A stretch of DNA of 64,000 nucleotides. Origin: Azophilus sp965247035. Its GTDB lineage: Bacteria; Pseudomonadota; Gammaproteobacteria; Pseudomonadales; Azotimanducaceae. The stretch spans positions 868,001 through 932,000 of the forward strand of contig CBDFGJ010000001.1 of assembly GCA_965247035.1 (NCBI GenBank). Reading direction: 5' to 3'. The position numbers and the translations under genes are program-made. How positions within the stretch are numbered: the first letter of the stretch is position 1; every line of letters begins with the position of its first letter. Below are positions 1 to 7,650 of this stretch, in pieces. Below the pieces are notes generated by a model. It was not told where the DNA came from, did not search any database, and saw nothing but the letters and a program-made list of their open reading frames with translations.

Positions 1-2
1 AG

Positions 3-380
3 GAAATCGCCTGCATCGCCATGGTCGAAACCGCCGAAGGGCTTGGCAACGTGGAGGACATTGCCGCCACCCCGGGCCTTGACGGCATCTACATCGGCCC
101 CTCGGATTTGGCGCTCGCCATCGGCTTGACGCCCCAAGGCGACAACGACAACCCGGCCCATGCGCGAGCCGTGGCCAGCGTGCAGGAGGCTTGCCGCAAA
201 CACGGCATGGCCGTTGGCATTCACACGTCAAGCTTGGCCTATACGCAACGCTATCTTAAGCTCGGCTTCAACTTCGTCACGCTCGGCTCTGACATCGGCT
301 TCATGATGCGCTCCGCCGCCGAGGATCTGGCCGCCACTCGAGGCGGAAGGGAGAGCGAACGGGAGAAACCCGGCTACTGA
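3..380 (+). CDS. HpcH/HpaI aldolase family protein (C-terminal part)
   Basis: The 5' end lies outside the window; the reading frame is open from base 3. The visible 125 residues contain the family's metal/substrate signature, an ETAEGL segment followed by DGIYIGPSDLA, which marks class II pyruvate-dependent aldolases such as 4-hydroxy-2-oxoheptanedioate or 2-keto-3-deoxy-L-rhamnonate aldolase. These enzymes cleave 4-hydroxy-2-oxo acids to pyruvate and an aldehyde in the cytoplasm. The substrate cannot be told from this fragment. The C-terminal tail after the GSDIGFM segment is short and charged, as usual in the family. Confidence 0.85.
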   Translation, partial: EIACIAMVETAEGLGNVEDIAATPGLDGIYIGPSDLALAIGLTPQGDNDNPAHARAVASVQEACRKHGMAVGIHTSSLAYTQRYLKLGFNFVTLGSDIGFMMRSAAEDLAATRGGRESEREKPGY

Positions 381-396
381 TTTTCCCGGTATTCAC

Positions 397-612
397 TTGC
401 GCAACCCTCCGCCACCCCCGCTGTCGGCCCAATTCCACTTAGATCCTTCCGCGCCCGCGCGCCCGGACTACTACCGAAACAATCTGCTGCGCGTTCTAGG
501 CTTCGTCATGAAGAGGCACATGGACCTGCTGACGCCGGTGGATGTTCGCTTCATGCGTGCTGTCAGGGCGTTGAGCATCTCCGCCGTGCGTTTGTTTGCG
601 CGCTTGATCTAG
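397..612 (+). pseudogene. N-terminal relic of a FAN1-like (VRR-NUC) nuclease
   Basis: A 71-codon frame opening with TTG encodes a proline-rich start and then PDYYRNNLLRVLGFVMKRH, DLLTP and RALSISAVRLFARL. As I recall the family, bacterial FAN1/VRR-NUC proteins begin the same way (P-x-YYxxNFxxVL, DLL, then an LPxxAxxLxxRL block leading to MRKG). Here the frame ends immediately at the point where MRKG would follow, and no SAP, TPR or VRR-NUC nuclease domain is present in the following 380 bp. I read it as a truncated relic. There is no clear ribosome binding site. A chance open frame is the alternative. Confidence 0.45.
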
Positions 613-778
613 CCGCAAGGGGCCGCTGCTATGGCAATCAAGCGCTACGCCATGAATCTGCTTGCCGACGTGCGGCACTGAAAACAGGCAACAATCAAGG
701 TGCCCTCTTGCCTGCGCCCATCTCCGACGCAGCAACGGGGCTTGGTGCGCCGAGTGGCCGGGTCTGAAGTGGTGTGGG

Positions 779-945
779 CTTGCGGGGCTGACCTGTCAGC
801 GCGTTAAGCTCGTGCCTGCGCCCATTCCCCGGCACGACGATGGGGCCGTGCGCCGGCAGGTCCGCCTCGCAATCCCGCCCGGAACTAGAACCCTATCGCA
901 CCCGTTCTGTTTAAGATGGTTGGTAGTTCCATGAAAGGGCATCAC
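779..945 (+). repeat. Imperfect inverted-repeat copy 1 (partner at 6443-6600)
   Basis: This ~167-bp non-coding block recurs in reverse complement at 6443-6600. The core GCGCGTTAAGCTCGT (799-813) is identical in both, followed by conserved CCTGCGCCCAT, CACGACG, CCGGCAG and, at the far end, GTTTAAG and TTCCATGAAAG. The copies differ by scattered substitutions and small indels, so they are old. The arms CCTGC and GCAGG inside the block could pair. It lies directly upstream of the pyk promoter region. It may be a MITE-like element or a structured RNA; neither is proven. The rest of the 613-991 gap shows no gene. Confidence 0.6.
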
Positions 946-957
946 CTCGTTAGCGTA

Positions 958-963
958 TATAAT
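958..963 (+). promoter_or_regulatory. Probable -10 element for pyk
   Basis: A perfect TATAAT lies 29 bases upstream of the pyk start codon. No good -35 hexamer is found 16-18 bp upstream, so it would be an activator-dependent or weak promoter. It sits just beyond the end of repeat copy 1. Confidence 0.35.
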
Positions 964-991
964 CCGGGGCTCTTGAGCTTGTTGACTGCCC

Positions 992-2398
992 ATGTTCTTT
1001 CGCCGCACCAAAATTATTTGCACGATCGGTCCGGCCACGGCCAAGTATGCCGTGCTGGAGCAAATGGCCGAGCAGGGCATGAATCTGGTTCGTCTGAACA
1101 TGTCCCATTCAGACCATCAGCAAGCCGGCGAAATCATCCGCTGGGTCAAAACCTTGAACCGCAAGATGCGGAATCCCATTTCGATAATTCTCGATACCCA
1201 GGGGCCAGAATTCCGCACGGGCGATTTGAGCGAGCCCTTGGATCTGCAGACTGGGCAAGTGGTCACCCTGTCCGTGCGCGGCAGCGACGATGTGGAGACC
1301 ACCTCCATCCAGGTTAACTATCAGGAGCTCATCGACGTTCTCAAACCTGGCAACCGCATCACCTTGGACAATGGCCTGATTAACTTTGAAGTACTTGAGT
1401 CCAAGGGCAAGCAGCTCGTTTGCCGTGTCATCGATGGTGGCTGGCTCGGCAGCAAGCGGCACGTCAACCTGCCGGGGGTGCGTATCAACCTGCCCTCAAT
1501 GACCGCCAAAGACCGTACTGACATCGAGTTCGGTTTGAAGCATGAGGTGGACTACATCGCCCTTTCCTTCGTTCGCACCCCCGAAGATGTTGAGCGGGCC
1601 CGTGCCTTCGTTGAGGAAAGGCGAGGGCGCACCCTAGTGTTGGCCAAGATTGAGGACCAGGAAGGGGTGTCCAACATCGACGCCATCACCCAGGTTGCCG
1701 ATGGCGTGATGGTCGCTCGAGGCGACCTCGGCATCGAGACGGACATCGCTGATTTGCCCAACATCCAACGATGCATTGTCCAAGCCTGCGCCCGCTGGGG
1801 CCGGCGCTGCATCGTCGCCACCCACCTGCTTGAATCCATGATTGAAAACCCCATACCCACGCGCGCCGAGGTGACCGACGTAGCCAACGCCGTCTACGAA
1901 GGGACGGATGCCGTGATGCTCTCAGGAGAAACCAGCATCGGCAATTATCCGGTGCGGTGCGTGGAGCAGTTGGTGCAGATTGTGCAGATGGCGGAAAAGC
2001 ACCCTGGGCTCGGCTACGAACACACGCTCATGGCAACGACGGACAAGCAGCAACTCGCCATTCACACGGTGGCTTTGGCGGAGTCGATCAAGGCCGATGG
2101 CATCATCGTCATCACCCGCCGCGGCATCATGGCGAATTTAGTGACCAACGCCCGCCCGCCCAAGGTGCCGATTTACGCCATTACTAACAACAGCCGCACT
2201 AGACGCCGTTTGTGCTTGAACCGGGCGGTGGCCGCCTTCCGCACCAGTTTTAGCTTGGAGCCGGAGAAGACCTTGCAGCGGGCGTTCAGTCTCCTGCGGG
2301 ATCTTCAGATTCTAAATGCGGGCGCCAAGGTGGTGGTCATCTCCGATGTGCTCCTCAGGGCTGGCCAGGACGCCATTCAAATCCGGCACATTGACTGA
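992..2398 (+). CDS. pyk: Pyruvate kinase
   Basis: The 468-residue protein converts phosphoenolpyruvate and ADP to pyruvate and ATP, the last step of glycolysis. It starts with the typical KIICTIGPAT motif, followed by RLNMSH (near residue 35), the MVARGDLGIE catalytic-loop motif near residue 239, and the ATHLLESM and PTRAEVTDVANA signature that closes the active site. Length matches bacterial PykA/PykF (about 470-480). The C-terminal regulatory domain is complete. The ATG has no strong Shine-Dalgarno sequence. It is monocistronic; the next gene faces it. Confidence 0.97.
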   Translation: MFFRRTKIICTIGPATAKYAVLEQMAEQGMNLVRLNMSHSDHQQAGEIIRWVKTLNRKMRNPISIILDTQGPEFRTGDLSEPLDLQTGQVVTLSVRGSDDVETTSIQVNYQELIDVLKPGNRITLDNGLINFEVLESKGKQLVCRVIDGGWLGSKRHVNLPGVRINLPSMTAKDRTDIEFGLKHEVDYIALSFVRTPEDVERARAFVEERRGRTLVLAKIEDQEGVSNIDAITQVADGVMVARGDLGIETDIADLPNIQRCIVQACARWGRRCIVATHLLESMIENPIPTRAEVTDVANAVYEGTDAVMLSGETSIGNYPVRCVEQLVQIVQMAEKHPGLGYEHTLMATTDKQQLAIHTVALAESIKADGIIVITRRGIMANLVTNARPPKVPIYAITNNSRTRRRLCLNRAVAAFRTSFSLEPEKTLQRAFSLLRDLQILNAGAKVVVISDVLLRAGQDAIQIRHID

Positions 2399-2435
2399 CT
2401 AGGAAGCAGCCGAGGAACAGCCCACAGCCAACAGG

Positions 2436-3251
2436 CTACGGAACCATCCAAGCGGAGTAGATCATACGTGCCGCCGCCAAGATCAGCAGGATGCCGAACA
2501 ACCGGCGCAGTGCTTGCGACCGAATGCGCCGCGCCGCCCAAACGCCGATTGGTGCCGCCACCACCGCGCCAAGAACGATTGCAAGGCAGCTCGGCATGTG
2601 AACGTATCCCAGCATGTATTGAGGCGCTGAGGCAACTGCCGGCGCGAACAGAACGTAGCTCAAGGCACCGGCCGTGGCCAAGGGCACGCCGAGGCTGCTT
2701 GAAGTGGCTGTGGCGCGATGAACGGGCGTATTGAAGTAGATCATGGTTGGAACCATGACGTTGCCGCCGCCAATGCCGGCCATGCCGGCCACAAGCCCGG
2801 TGCCGAATCCAATGCCGCTTGCCAACGCCGGCTTGGGGAACCTTCGGTGCGGGCTCGGCGTCCAATGAGTCAGCATGGCGATGGAGACCAAACCCAGAAA
2901 GGCTCCTATGAAGCCGCGAAAGAACGGTACCGGCAGCATGGGCGCCAAATATCCGGCCACCGCCGCGCCGAGCACCACTGGCGCCGCCCAGCGGCGTGTA
3001 ATGCTCCACTCCACTTGCCGCGCTCGAATTTGCGCCAAGGTGGCTGATGCGGAGACGAAGGGAATGCAGGCCAAGGAGGTGGCGACGGCGGCCACGGTGC
3101 TGTGCGCCAACGGCACAAGCCCGGTCCAGTCAAAGAGGATGATTAGCGTCGGCACCACCACAATACCGCCGCCAATGCCCAGCAGGCCACCAAGAAAACC
3201 ACTTACGCAGCCGACGCCCAAGCACATTGTAGCGAAGAAGATTTGGCTCAT
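2436..3251 (-). CDS. Sulfite exporter TauE/SafE family membrane protein
   Basis: The 271-residue protein is almost wholly hydrophobic, with about eight membrane helices. It has the duplicated family hallmark: LLGIGGGIVVVP in the N-terminal half and GMAGIGGGNVMVP in the C-terminal half. Family members export small organic or sulfur anions (sulfite, sulfoacetate, taurine-derived) across the inner membrane; the substrate here is not evident. I chose the ATG at 3251 (MSQIFF) over a TTG seven codons upstream. It is convergent with pyk and divergent from the MORN gene. Confidence 0.88.
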   Translation of the reverse strand: MSQIFFATMCLGVGCVSGFLGGLLGIGGGIVVVPTLIILFDWTGLVPLAHSTVAAVATSLACIPFVSASATLAQIRARQVEWSITRRWAAPVVLGAAVAGYLAPMLPVPFFRGFIGAFLGLVSIAMLTHWTPSPHRRFPKPALASGIGFGTGLVAGMAGIGGGNVMVPTMIYFNTPVHRATATSSSLGVPLATAGALSYVLFAPAVASAPQYMLGYVHMPSCLAIVLGAVVAAPIGVWAARRIRSQALRRLFGILLILAAARMIYSAWMVP

Positions 3252-3294
3252 TTCCAGTAAGGTTCGCCGCAATAAAACCTGAAGTGTAAAGAAG

Positions 3295-4071
3295 ATGCCG
3301 CCGTCCCACCAAGTTGCACTCTATTTGCTGCTGCTGTTAATCGCTGTGCAGCCGGTCATGGCGGACCCGATCGAGTTTGAGAACGGCGACGTATACGATG
3401 GCTTGTTAGTCAATGGTCAACGCACCGGCAAGGGCGTTTACCAATGGGCCAACGGCAACCGCTACGAGGGTGATTTCCTACAGAACCGCATGCACGGTCA
3501 AGGCGTGTTCACCTTGGCCACCGGAGACCGCTACGAAGGCGAGTTCAACGACGATCAAATGAATGGCCAGGGCGTGTTCACCTGGCCGAATGGACGCCGT
3601 TACGAAGGCGAGTTCATCAATAATGGCGAGCGCACTGGCCGGGGAGAATTCACCTCGCCCAACGGCAACCGCTACTACGGCGATTTCCTAGCCGGACGGC
3701 TGCACGGGCTAGGGGTGTTCCATTGGCGTGACGGCACCGTCTTCAGGGGGCAGTTTCGAGACAGCAAAATCGACGGCTACGGGGTTAAGGAGCAACCGGA
3801 CCAAACTTTGGAGCTACAGCAGTGGAGCGACGGCATCCTCATCTCCAGCACCCCCTTGATTGAGAATGAACGCTGCCGACTGCAGCTTGAGAACCGCGCA
3901 TGGATGTTCCACAGCGATTCCTGCGTCAACGGCCTTGCCCATGGCCGAGGCTTGGCCGCAAGCCTGGACGGCAAGTTGATTGCCGCCAACAGCCATGTCG
4001 TTTTGGGCAACCTGATTAAGGGAGATCTGACCTTGATCCGGTTTGATGGTGATGGGCAGTCAGGCCGGTGA
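3295..4071 (+). CDS. Exported MORN-repeat protein
   Basis: The 258-residue protein has a signal peptide (hydrophobic LYLLLLLIAV, cleavage near VMA-DP) and then six consecutive MORN repeats of about 23 residues (consensus NGxRYEGxFxxxxxHGxGVFxW) covering residues 25 to 165. The C-terminal 90 residues are unrelated and unrecognised. MORN repeats form beta-hairpin ribbons used for protein or membrane contact. The signal peptide puts this copy in the periplasm or outside. It lies upstream of, and co-directional with, the pseudokinase, separated by a 111-bp AT-rich spacer, so a functional link is plausible but unproven. Confidence 0.85.
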   Translation: MPPSHQVALYLLLLLIAVQPVMADPIEFENGDVYDGLLVNGQRTGKGVYQWANGNRYEGDFLQNRMHGQGVFTLATGDRYEGEFNDDQMNGQGVFTWPNGRRYEGEFINNGERTGRGEFTSPNGNRYYGDFLAGRLHGLGVFHWRDGTVFRGQFRDSKIDGYGVKEQPDQTLELQQWSDGILISSTPLIENERCRLQLENRAWMFHSDSCVNGLAHGRGLAASLDGKLIAANSHVVLGNLIKGDLTLIRFDGDGQSGR

Positions 4072-4084
4072 GAGCGTGGCTTCG

Positions 4085-4182
4085 ATGCCTGACCACGGGT
4101 TACATTCCTATATTTCTTCCATATTTTTTAATAAATTCAATATATTATAAAATTTATCTAAATCCAATTTTTCTTTTGAGAC
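4085..4182 (+). promoter_or_regulatory. AT-rich leader before the pseudokinase gene
   Basis: About 75 bases of almost pure A/T (4107-4180), including TATTATAAAATTTATC, contrast sharply with the GC-rich surroundings. It offers several possible -10 elements and may be a site for H-NS-like silencing. No -35/-10 pair can be chosen with confidence. Confidence 0.4.
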
Positions 4183-6393
4183 ATGCACATTCCCGGCTTT
4201 CACATCGAACGGGAGATTGGCCGGTCTAGCCGGACGCGGGCTTACTTGGCGCAACAGCAGCATCCGCCGCGCCGGGTCGCCCTCAAGGTGACCTCTTGCG
4301 GCGGCGATGCCTCCTCTCGGCTAGAACAGCTTAAAGACCACCCTTTGCTGCGCCCGGGATTTCGTCATCCCCACATTGCCCTGATCCATGGCGCCGGCGT
4401 CCACGAACGCTTTCTCTATCTAGTTATGGAGCACCTCGAAGGCGGAGACTTGGAAGCAAAGATCGCTGCGGGCATTAGCCTTCATCAGCTCATCGACCTC
4501 TACGGTGATCTTTGCGGCGCTCTTGACCATGCGCACCGCCTAGGCGTTGCGTACGGGGAAGTGAGCCTTTCCAGCATCCTTTTTCGTTCTGAGGCGGAGG
4601 CGGTTTTGACCCACCTATGCCCCTTGGTACGCATCGCTGGCACCGACCAACCGGCGCGTTTGAGTCAGCAGGACCTTAGGAATCCGTTGACGACGGTGGT
4701 CGAAACGCTGGACCAACGGCCTGATTTATACGCTTTGGGCGCGTCTTTCTACACCGCGTTGACCGGCAGAGTGGTTCCTCAGCGGACGTATTCCGACGCA
4801 CGGACCAGCCAACAGCGCGGAGGGACCAAGCTGCCGGCCCATCTGCAGCCCATTCAGACCGTGCTTGACCAAGCGATGTCGGTGGATGCGGCGCATCGGT
4901 TTCAGTCCGGCACGGCCTTCAAGAGTGCGCTGAAGGCGGCGCGCTCCAACGATGCGCTTGATCAACAGGCCATCAAGACAGCGGCTGTCGCCCCGCATGA
5001 GATACCGGCCGTGGATGCCTTTGTCGGCCAGCCCTTGCTTGAGTCCAAAAGGGTGGATCAGAGCGCCCGCAACCGACGCAGCACAGGGGTTATTGGAACG
5101 GTGGTTTTGGCCATGGCCATTCTGGCTGGAGGGGCCTATCTAGTGCGCCAACAGCCTTTATGGGTCTCTACGCTGCTGGTGCAATTCGGCTTGACTCAGG
5201 ATCCGGTGATCGAGAGCGCTTGGGCTGATGCCGAATCCTTGAGTCAGGATCCAAATCAAGGTCTTTCGGCCCAAGTGGCCGGCTATCGTCGCGTACTCGA
5301 ACTCGACCCGAAGCATAGCCCGGCGCACCAAGCCATAGAGGGTCTGCTGATGACCTCCACCCAAGGCGTTCGGGATGCCCTTGTGCAAAACGATCTCAAT
5401 GGGGCGGCGGCAAAACTGGCTAGGATGGAGCTGGCCTTCCCCGGCAACGAGCAATTTGTGGAGTTGCAGCGGGAGCTGGTCAACCGTCGTGCAGTGGATG
5501 CACTGCTGGCTTCCACGCAAGCGCTGCTGCGCAGTCAGGGCATGTCGCACATTCCCGCCGCCACCGCAGCTATCCAGGTCTATCAGGAAATCCTCCGTTT
5601 GGCACCGGGCCATCCCGGTGCTTTGACGGAACTCATCTTGTTGGCGGAGCACTACGGTGAATTGGCGCGTGAAGCTGCCGCCCGAGGCGATGTGGATGCA
5701 GCGATCATCTTTCTGGAAAGGGCGACGATCGCCAACGGCGACCTGCCTGTTCTGGCCTTGGTGCGCGACCAGATTCAACAGGCTGCCACCGCCTTGGCAA
5801 CCATAGAGGAGCTTTTGCAGCAAGCGGGCGCCTACCGTGCTCAAGGCTTTTTGGTGCATCCCTTGGGTGAGAACGCGGCCCAACTGTACCATCGGGTCTT
5901 GGCCACGGCACCGGACAACAGCATCGCTTTGCAGGGTCTGAACGAAGTGACTTCGCGCCTGCTTAACGACGCCACCCGAATGCTGGAGCAAGGCGACCTT
6001 GCCGCTGTGGAGGCGTTGATGGACCAAGCTGGGGCTGCCGGCATCAATGCCGCCGCTGTCGTGGAAATCAAGACCAGCCTTGACCAAAAACGGCAGGCAA
6101 TCGTTCTGGTGCAGCAAAAACTGGCCGGGGCACGGGCCTTGCTGCAGCGCGGCTTCATCACCGAACCACAGGAGAATAGCGCCGTCGCACTGCTGCGCGA
6201 GATTCAACGGTTGGACCCGGAAAATGAGGAAGCTGGCAAGCTGTTAAGCCAAGCGGCATTCCGCTTGGCCGAAGTGGCCCAAGAGGCTTTTGACGTCGGT
6301 TTGCACGACCAAGCCAAGCTCTACCTAGACTTGGCGCTGACGGTGACGCCGGACGAGGCGGAATGGCGAGCGCTACGCCAATCCTGGCAGTGA
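4183..6393 (+). CDS. Membrane-anchored Ser/Thr pseudokinase with C-terminal TPR-like repeats
   Basis: The 736-residue protein has an N-terminal Hanks-type kinase fold (residues 5-255), one membrane helix (301-321) and a long helical C-terminal domain with TPR-like repeats. The fold is recognisable from VALK (Lys35), the MEHLEGGDL hinge and RPDLYALGASFYTALTG. The catalytic residues are gone: the glycine loop reads IGRSSRTRAYLA, the HRDxKxxN loop reads YGEVSLSS (Asp to Glu126, Asn to Ser131), and no DFG motif is visible. It is therefore predicted inactive as a kinase and may act as a scaffold. The repeats would be periplasmic if the kinase domain is cytoplasmic. It follows the MORN-protein gene. 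Confidence 0.8.
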   Translation: MHIPGFHIEREIGRSSRTRAYLAQQQHPPRRVALKVTSCGGDASSRLEQLKDHPLLRPGFRHPHIALIHGAGVHERFLYLVMEHLEGGDLEAKIAAGISLHQLIDLYGDLCGALDHAHRLGVAYGEVSLSSILFRSEAEAVLTHLCPLVRIAGTDQPARLSQQDLRNPLTTVVETLDQRPDLYALGASFYTALTGRVVPQRTYSDARTSQQRGGTKLPAHLQPIQTVLDQAMSVDAAHRFQSGTAFKSALKAARSNDALDQQAIKTAAVAPHEIPAVDAFVGQPLLESKRVDQSARNRRSTGVIGTVVLAMAILAGGAYLVRQQPLWVSTLLVQFGLTQDPVIESAWADAESLSQDPNQGLSAQVAGYRRVLELDPKHSPAHQAIEGLLMTSTQGVRDALVQNDLNGAAAKLARMELAFPGNEQFVELQRELVNRRAVDALLASTQALLRSQGMSHIPAATAAIQVYQEILRLAPGHPGALTELILLAEHYGELAREAAARGDVDAAIIFLERATIANGDLPVLALVRDQIQQAATALATIEELLQQAGAYRAQGFLVHPLGENAAQLYHRVLATAPDNSIALQGLNEVTSRLLNDATRMLEQGDLAAVEALMDQAGAAGINAAAVVEIKTSLDQKRQAIVLVQQKLAGARALLQRGFITEPQENSAVALLREIQRLDPENEEAGKLLSQAAFRLAEVAQEAFDVGLHDQAKLYLDLALTVTPDEAEWRALRQSWQ

Positions 6394-6442
6394 ATGGATG
6401 CGGCACCATCGTCAGCCCATGTTCGGCTTAGCCGTGGATGTT

Positions 6443-6600
6443 GTGATGACTTTCATGGAACTAACTTAAACGGAGTGGGCTTGATCGGTCCCGGGTTCTG
6501 AGCGGGCTTGGGGTGCCTAACTGCCGGTGCATGGCCCGCCGTCGTGTCGGTGGATGGGCGCAGGTACGAGCTTAACGCGCCAGTAGGTGAGCGCCCCAAG
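6443..6600 (-). repeat. Imperfect inverted-repeat copy 2 (partner at 779-945)
   Basis: The reverse complement of this block matches 779-945, with an identical 15-bp core (6566-6580) and matching flanks down to the TTCCATGAAAG segment. It fills about half of the 6394-6747 gap between the pseudokinase and the MBL hydrolase; I see no gene in the rest. The two copies face each other around pyk, the exporter, the MORN protein and the pseudokinase. Confidence 0.6.
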
Positions 6601-6747
6601 CGCGCTCTAATTCATACCCGGCAGTTCGGATTGGGCTTGCCCTAAACTCGTTTTAATGCCGAAATGCCCTGAGTCCGTACAAAGAGTGGACAATGGCGCA
6701 GTGGGGCCGGTATCGTTGCTAGCCTACCCGCAGCCTCCCGTTGCCCC

Positions 6748-7650
6748 ATGACAGCTAGCATACCCTTTCGCCGCCACTTGGACTTCGCATACGGTAAAGT
6801 TGAGCAAGTTGCACCCGGCGTTCGGCGCATCATCGCCGAGAATCCGAGCCCATTCACCCTGTATGGGACCGGCACCTACATCCTTGGTCGAGGGCAGGTG
6901 GCGGTGATTGATCCAGGCCCGGCGGACAGCGTACACATAGGCGCTCTTGTTGCCGGGCTTAAGGAAGAAACCATCAGCCACATCCTCATCACGCACACGC
7001 ACATGGACCACTCCCCAGGTTGCCGTCTGCTTAAGGAGCACACGAATGCCCAAACCTATGCCTACGGCCCGCACGGAGCCGGCAAGCTGGAGCAGGGCGT
7101 GCCGGTGGAGGAGGGCGGCGATATGGAATTTCAACCAGACTTGTTGGTGCGCGATGGCGATGTTCTAACAGGCGATGGCTGGTCCGTGGAATGCGTTTAC
7201 ACCCCCGGCCACACATCCAACCACATGTGCTACCAACTGCGTGAGGGGCGGATGCTGTTCACCGGCGACCATGTCATGGGATGGTCCACCAGCATCATTT
7301 CGCCGCCGGATGGGGACATGGGCGCCTACTTCGCCAGCTTGGAGAAACTGCTTAACCGCGATGACTCGGCCTATTGGCCCACCCACGGTCCGATGGTCGA
7401 TGATCCCAAGACCCTTGTGCGGGCTTTCGTAAAGCATCGGCAAGATCGTGAAGAGCAAATACTGCACTGCGTCGAGCAGGGCGTGCATCTGATCCAGAAC
7501 ATGGTGCCTCGGATTTACGTTGAACTGCCGGAGTTCATGTACCCGGCCGCGGCGCGCAGCGTGCTAGCGTCTGTGGAGCACATGGTCGCCAACGGCCTGT
7601 TGGCGACGGAAGGCCGGGTTCAACTCGCCGCCCGGTACTCGCTGGCCTGA
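6748..7650 (+). CDS. MBL-fold metallo-hydrolase (LACTB2-like)
   Basis: The 300-residue protein carries the metallo-beta-lactamase zinc motif HTHMDH (residues 83-88), a downstream metal-ligand histidine in YTPGHTSNH, and GDHVMG, which supplies the bridging aspartate. The C-terminal 60 residues resemble the winged-helix tail of the LACTB2/glyoxalase-II-like subgroup. It is a soluble hydrolase, possibly acting on RNA, thioesters or lactones; the substrate is not known. Its last 31 bases overlap the end of the convergent histidine kinase gene. Confidence 0.88.
   Translation: MTASIPFRRHLDFAYGKVEQVAPGVRRIIAENPSPFTLYGTGTYILGRGQVAVIDPGPADSVHIGALVAGLKEETISHILITHTHMDHSPGCRLLKEHTNAQTYAYGPHGAGKLEQGVPVEEGGDMEFQPDLLVRDGDVLTGDGWSVECVYTPGHTSNHMCYQLREGRMLFTGDHVMGWSTSIISPPDGDMGAYFASLEKLLNRDDSAYWPTHGPMVDDPKTLVRAFVKHRQDREEQILHCVEQGVHLIQNMVPRIYVELPEFMYPAAARSVLASVEHMVANGLLATEGRVQLAARYSLA

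Noticed and set aside
2377..3009. 210-codon minus-strand frame overlapping the exporter gene in another frame
   Set aside because: Same-strand alternative frame of the TauE-type gene; lacks any motif and is rich in Arg/His/Gly.
5158..6207. 349-codon minus-strand open frame opposite the pseudokinase gene
   Set aside because: It is an antisense shadow of the TPR-like domain: no ribosome binding site, no recognisable motifs, and high Gln/Arg content typical of reverse frames in GC-rich genes.
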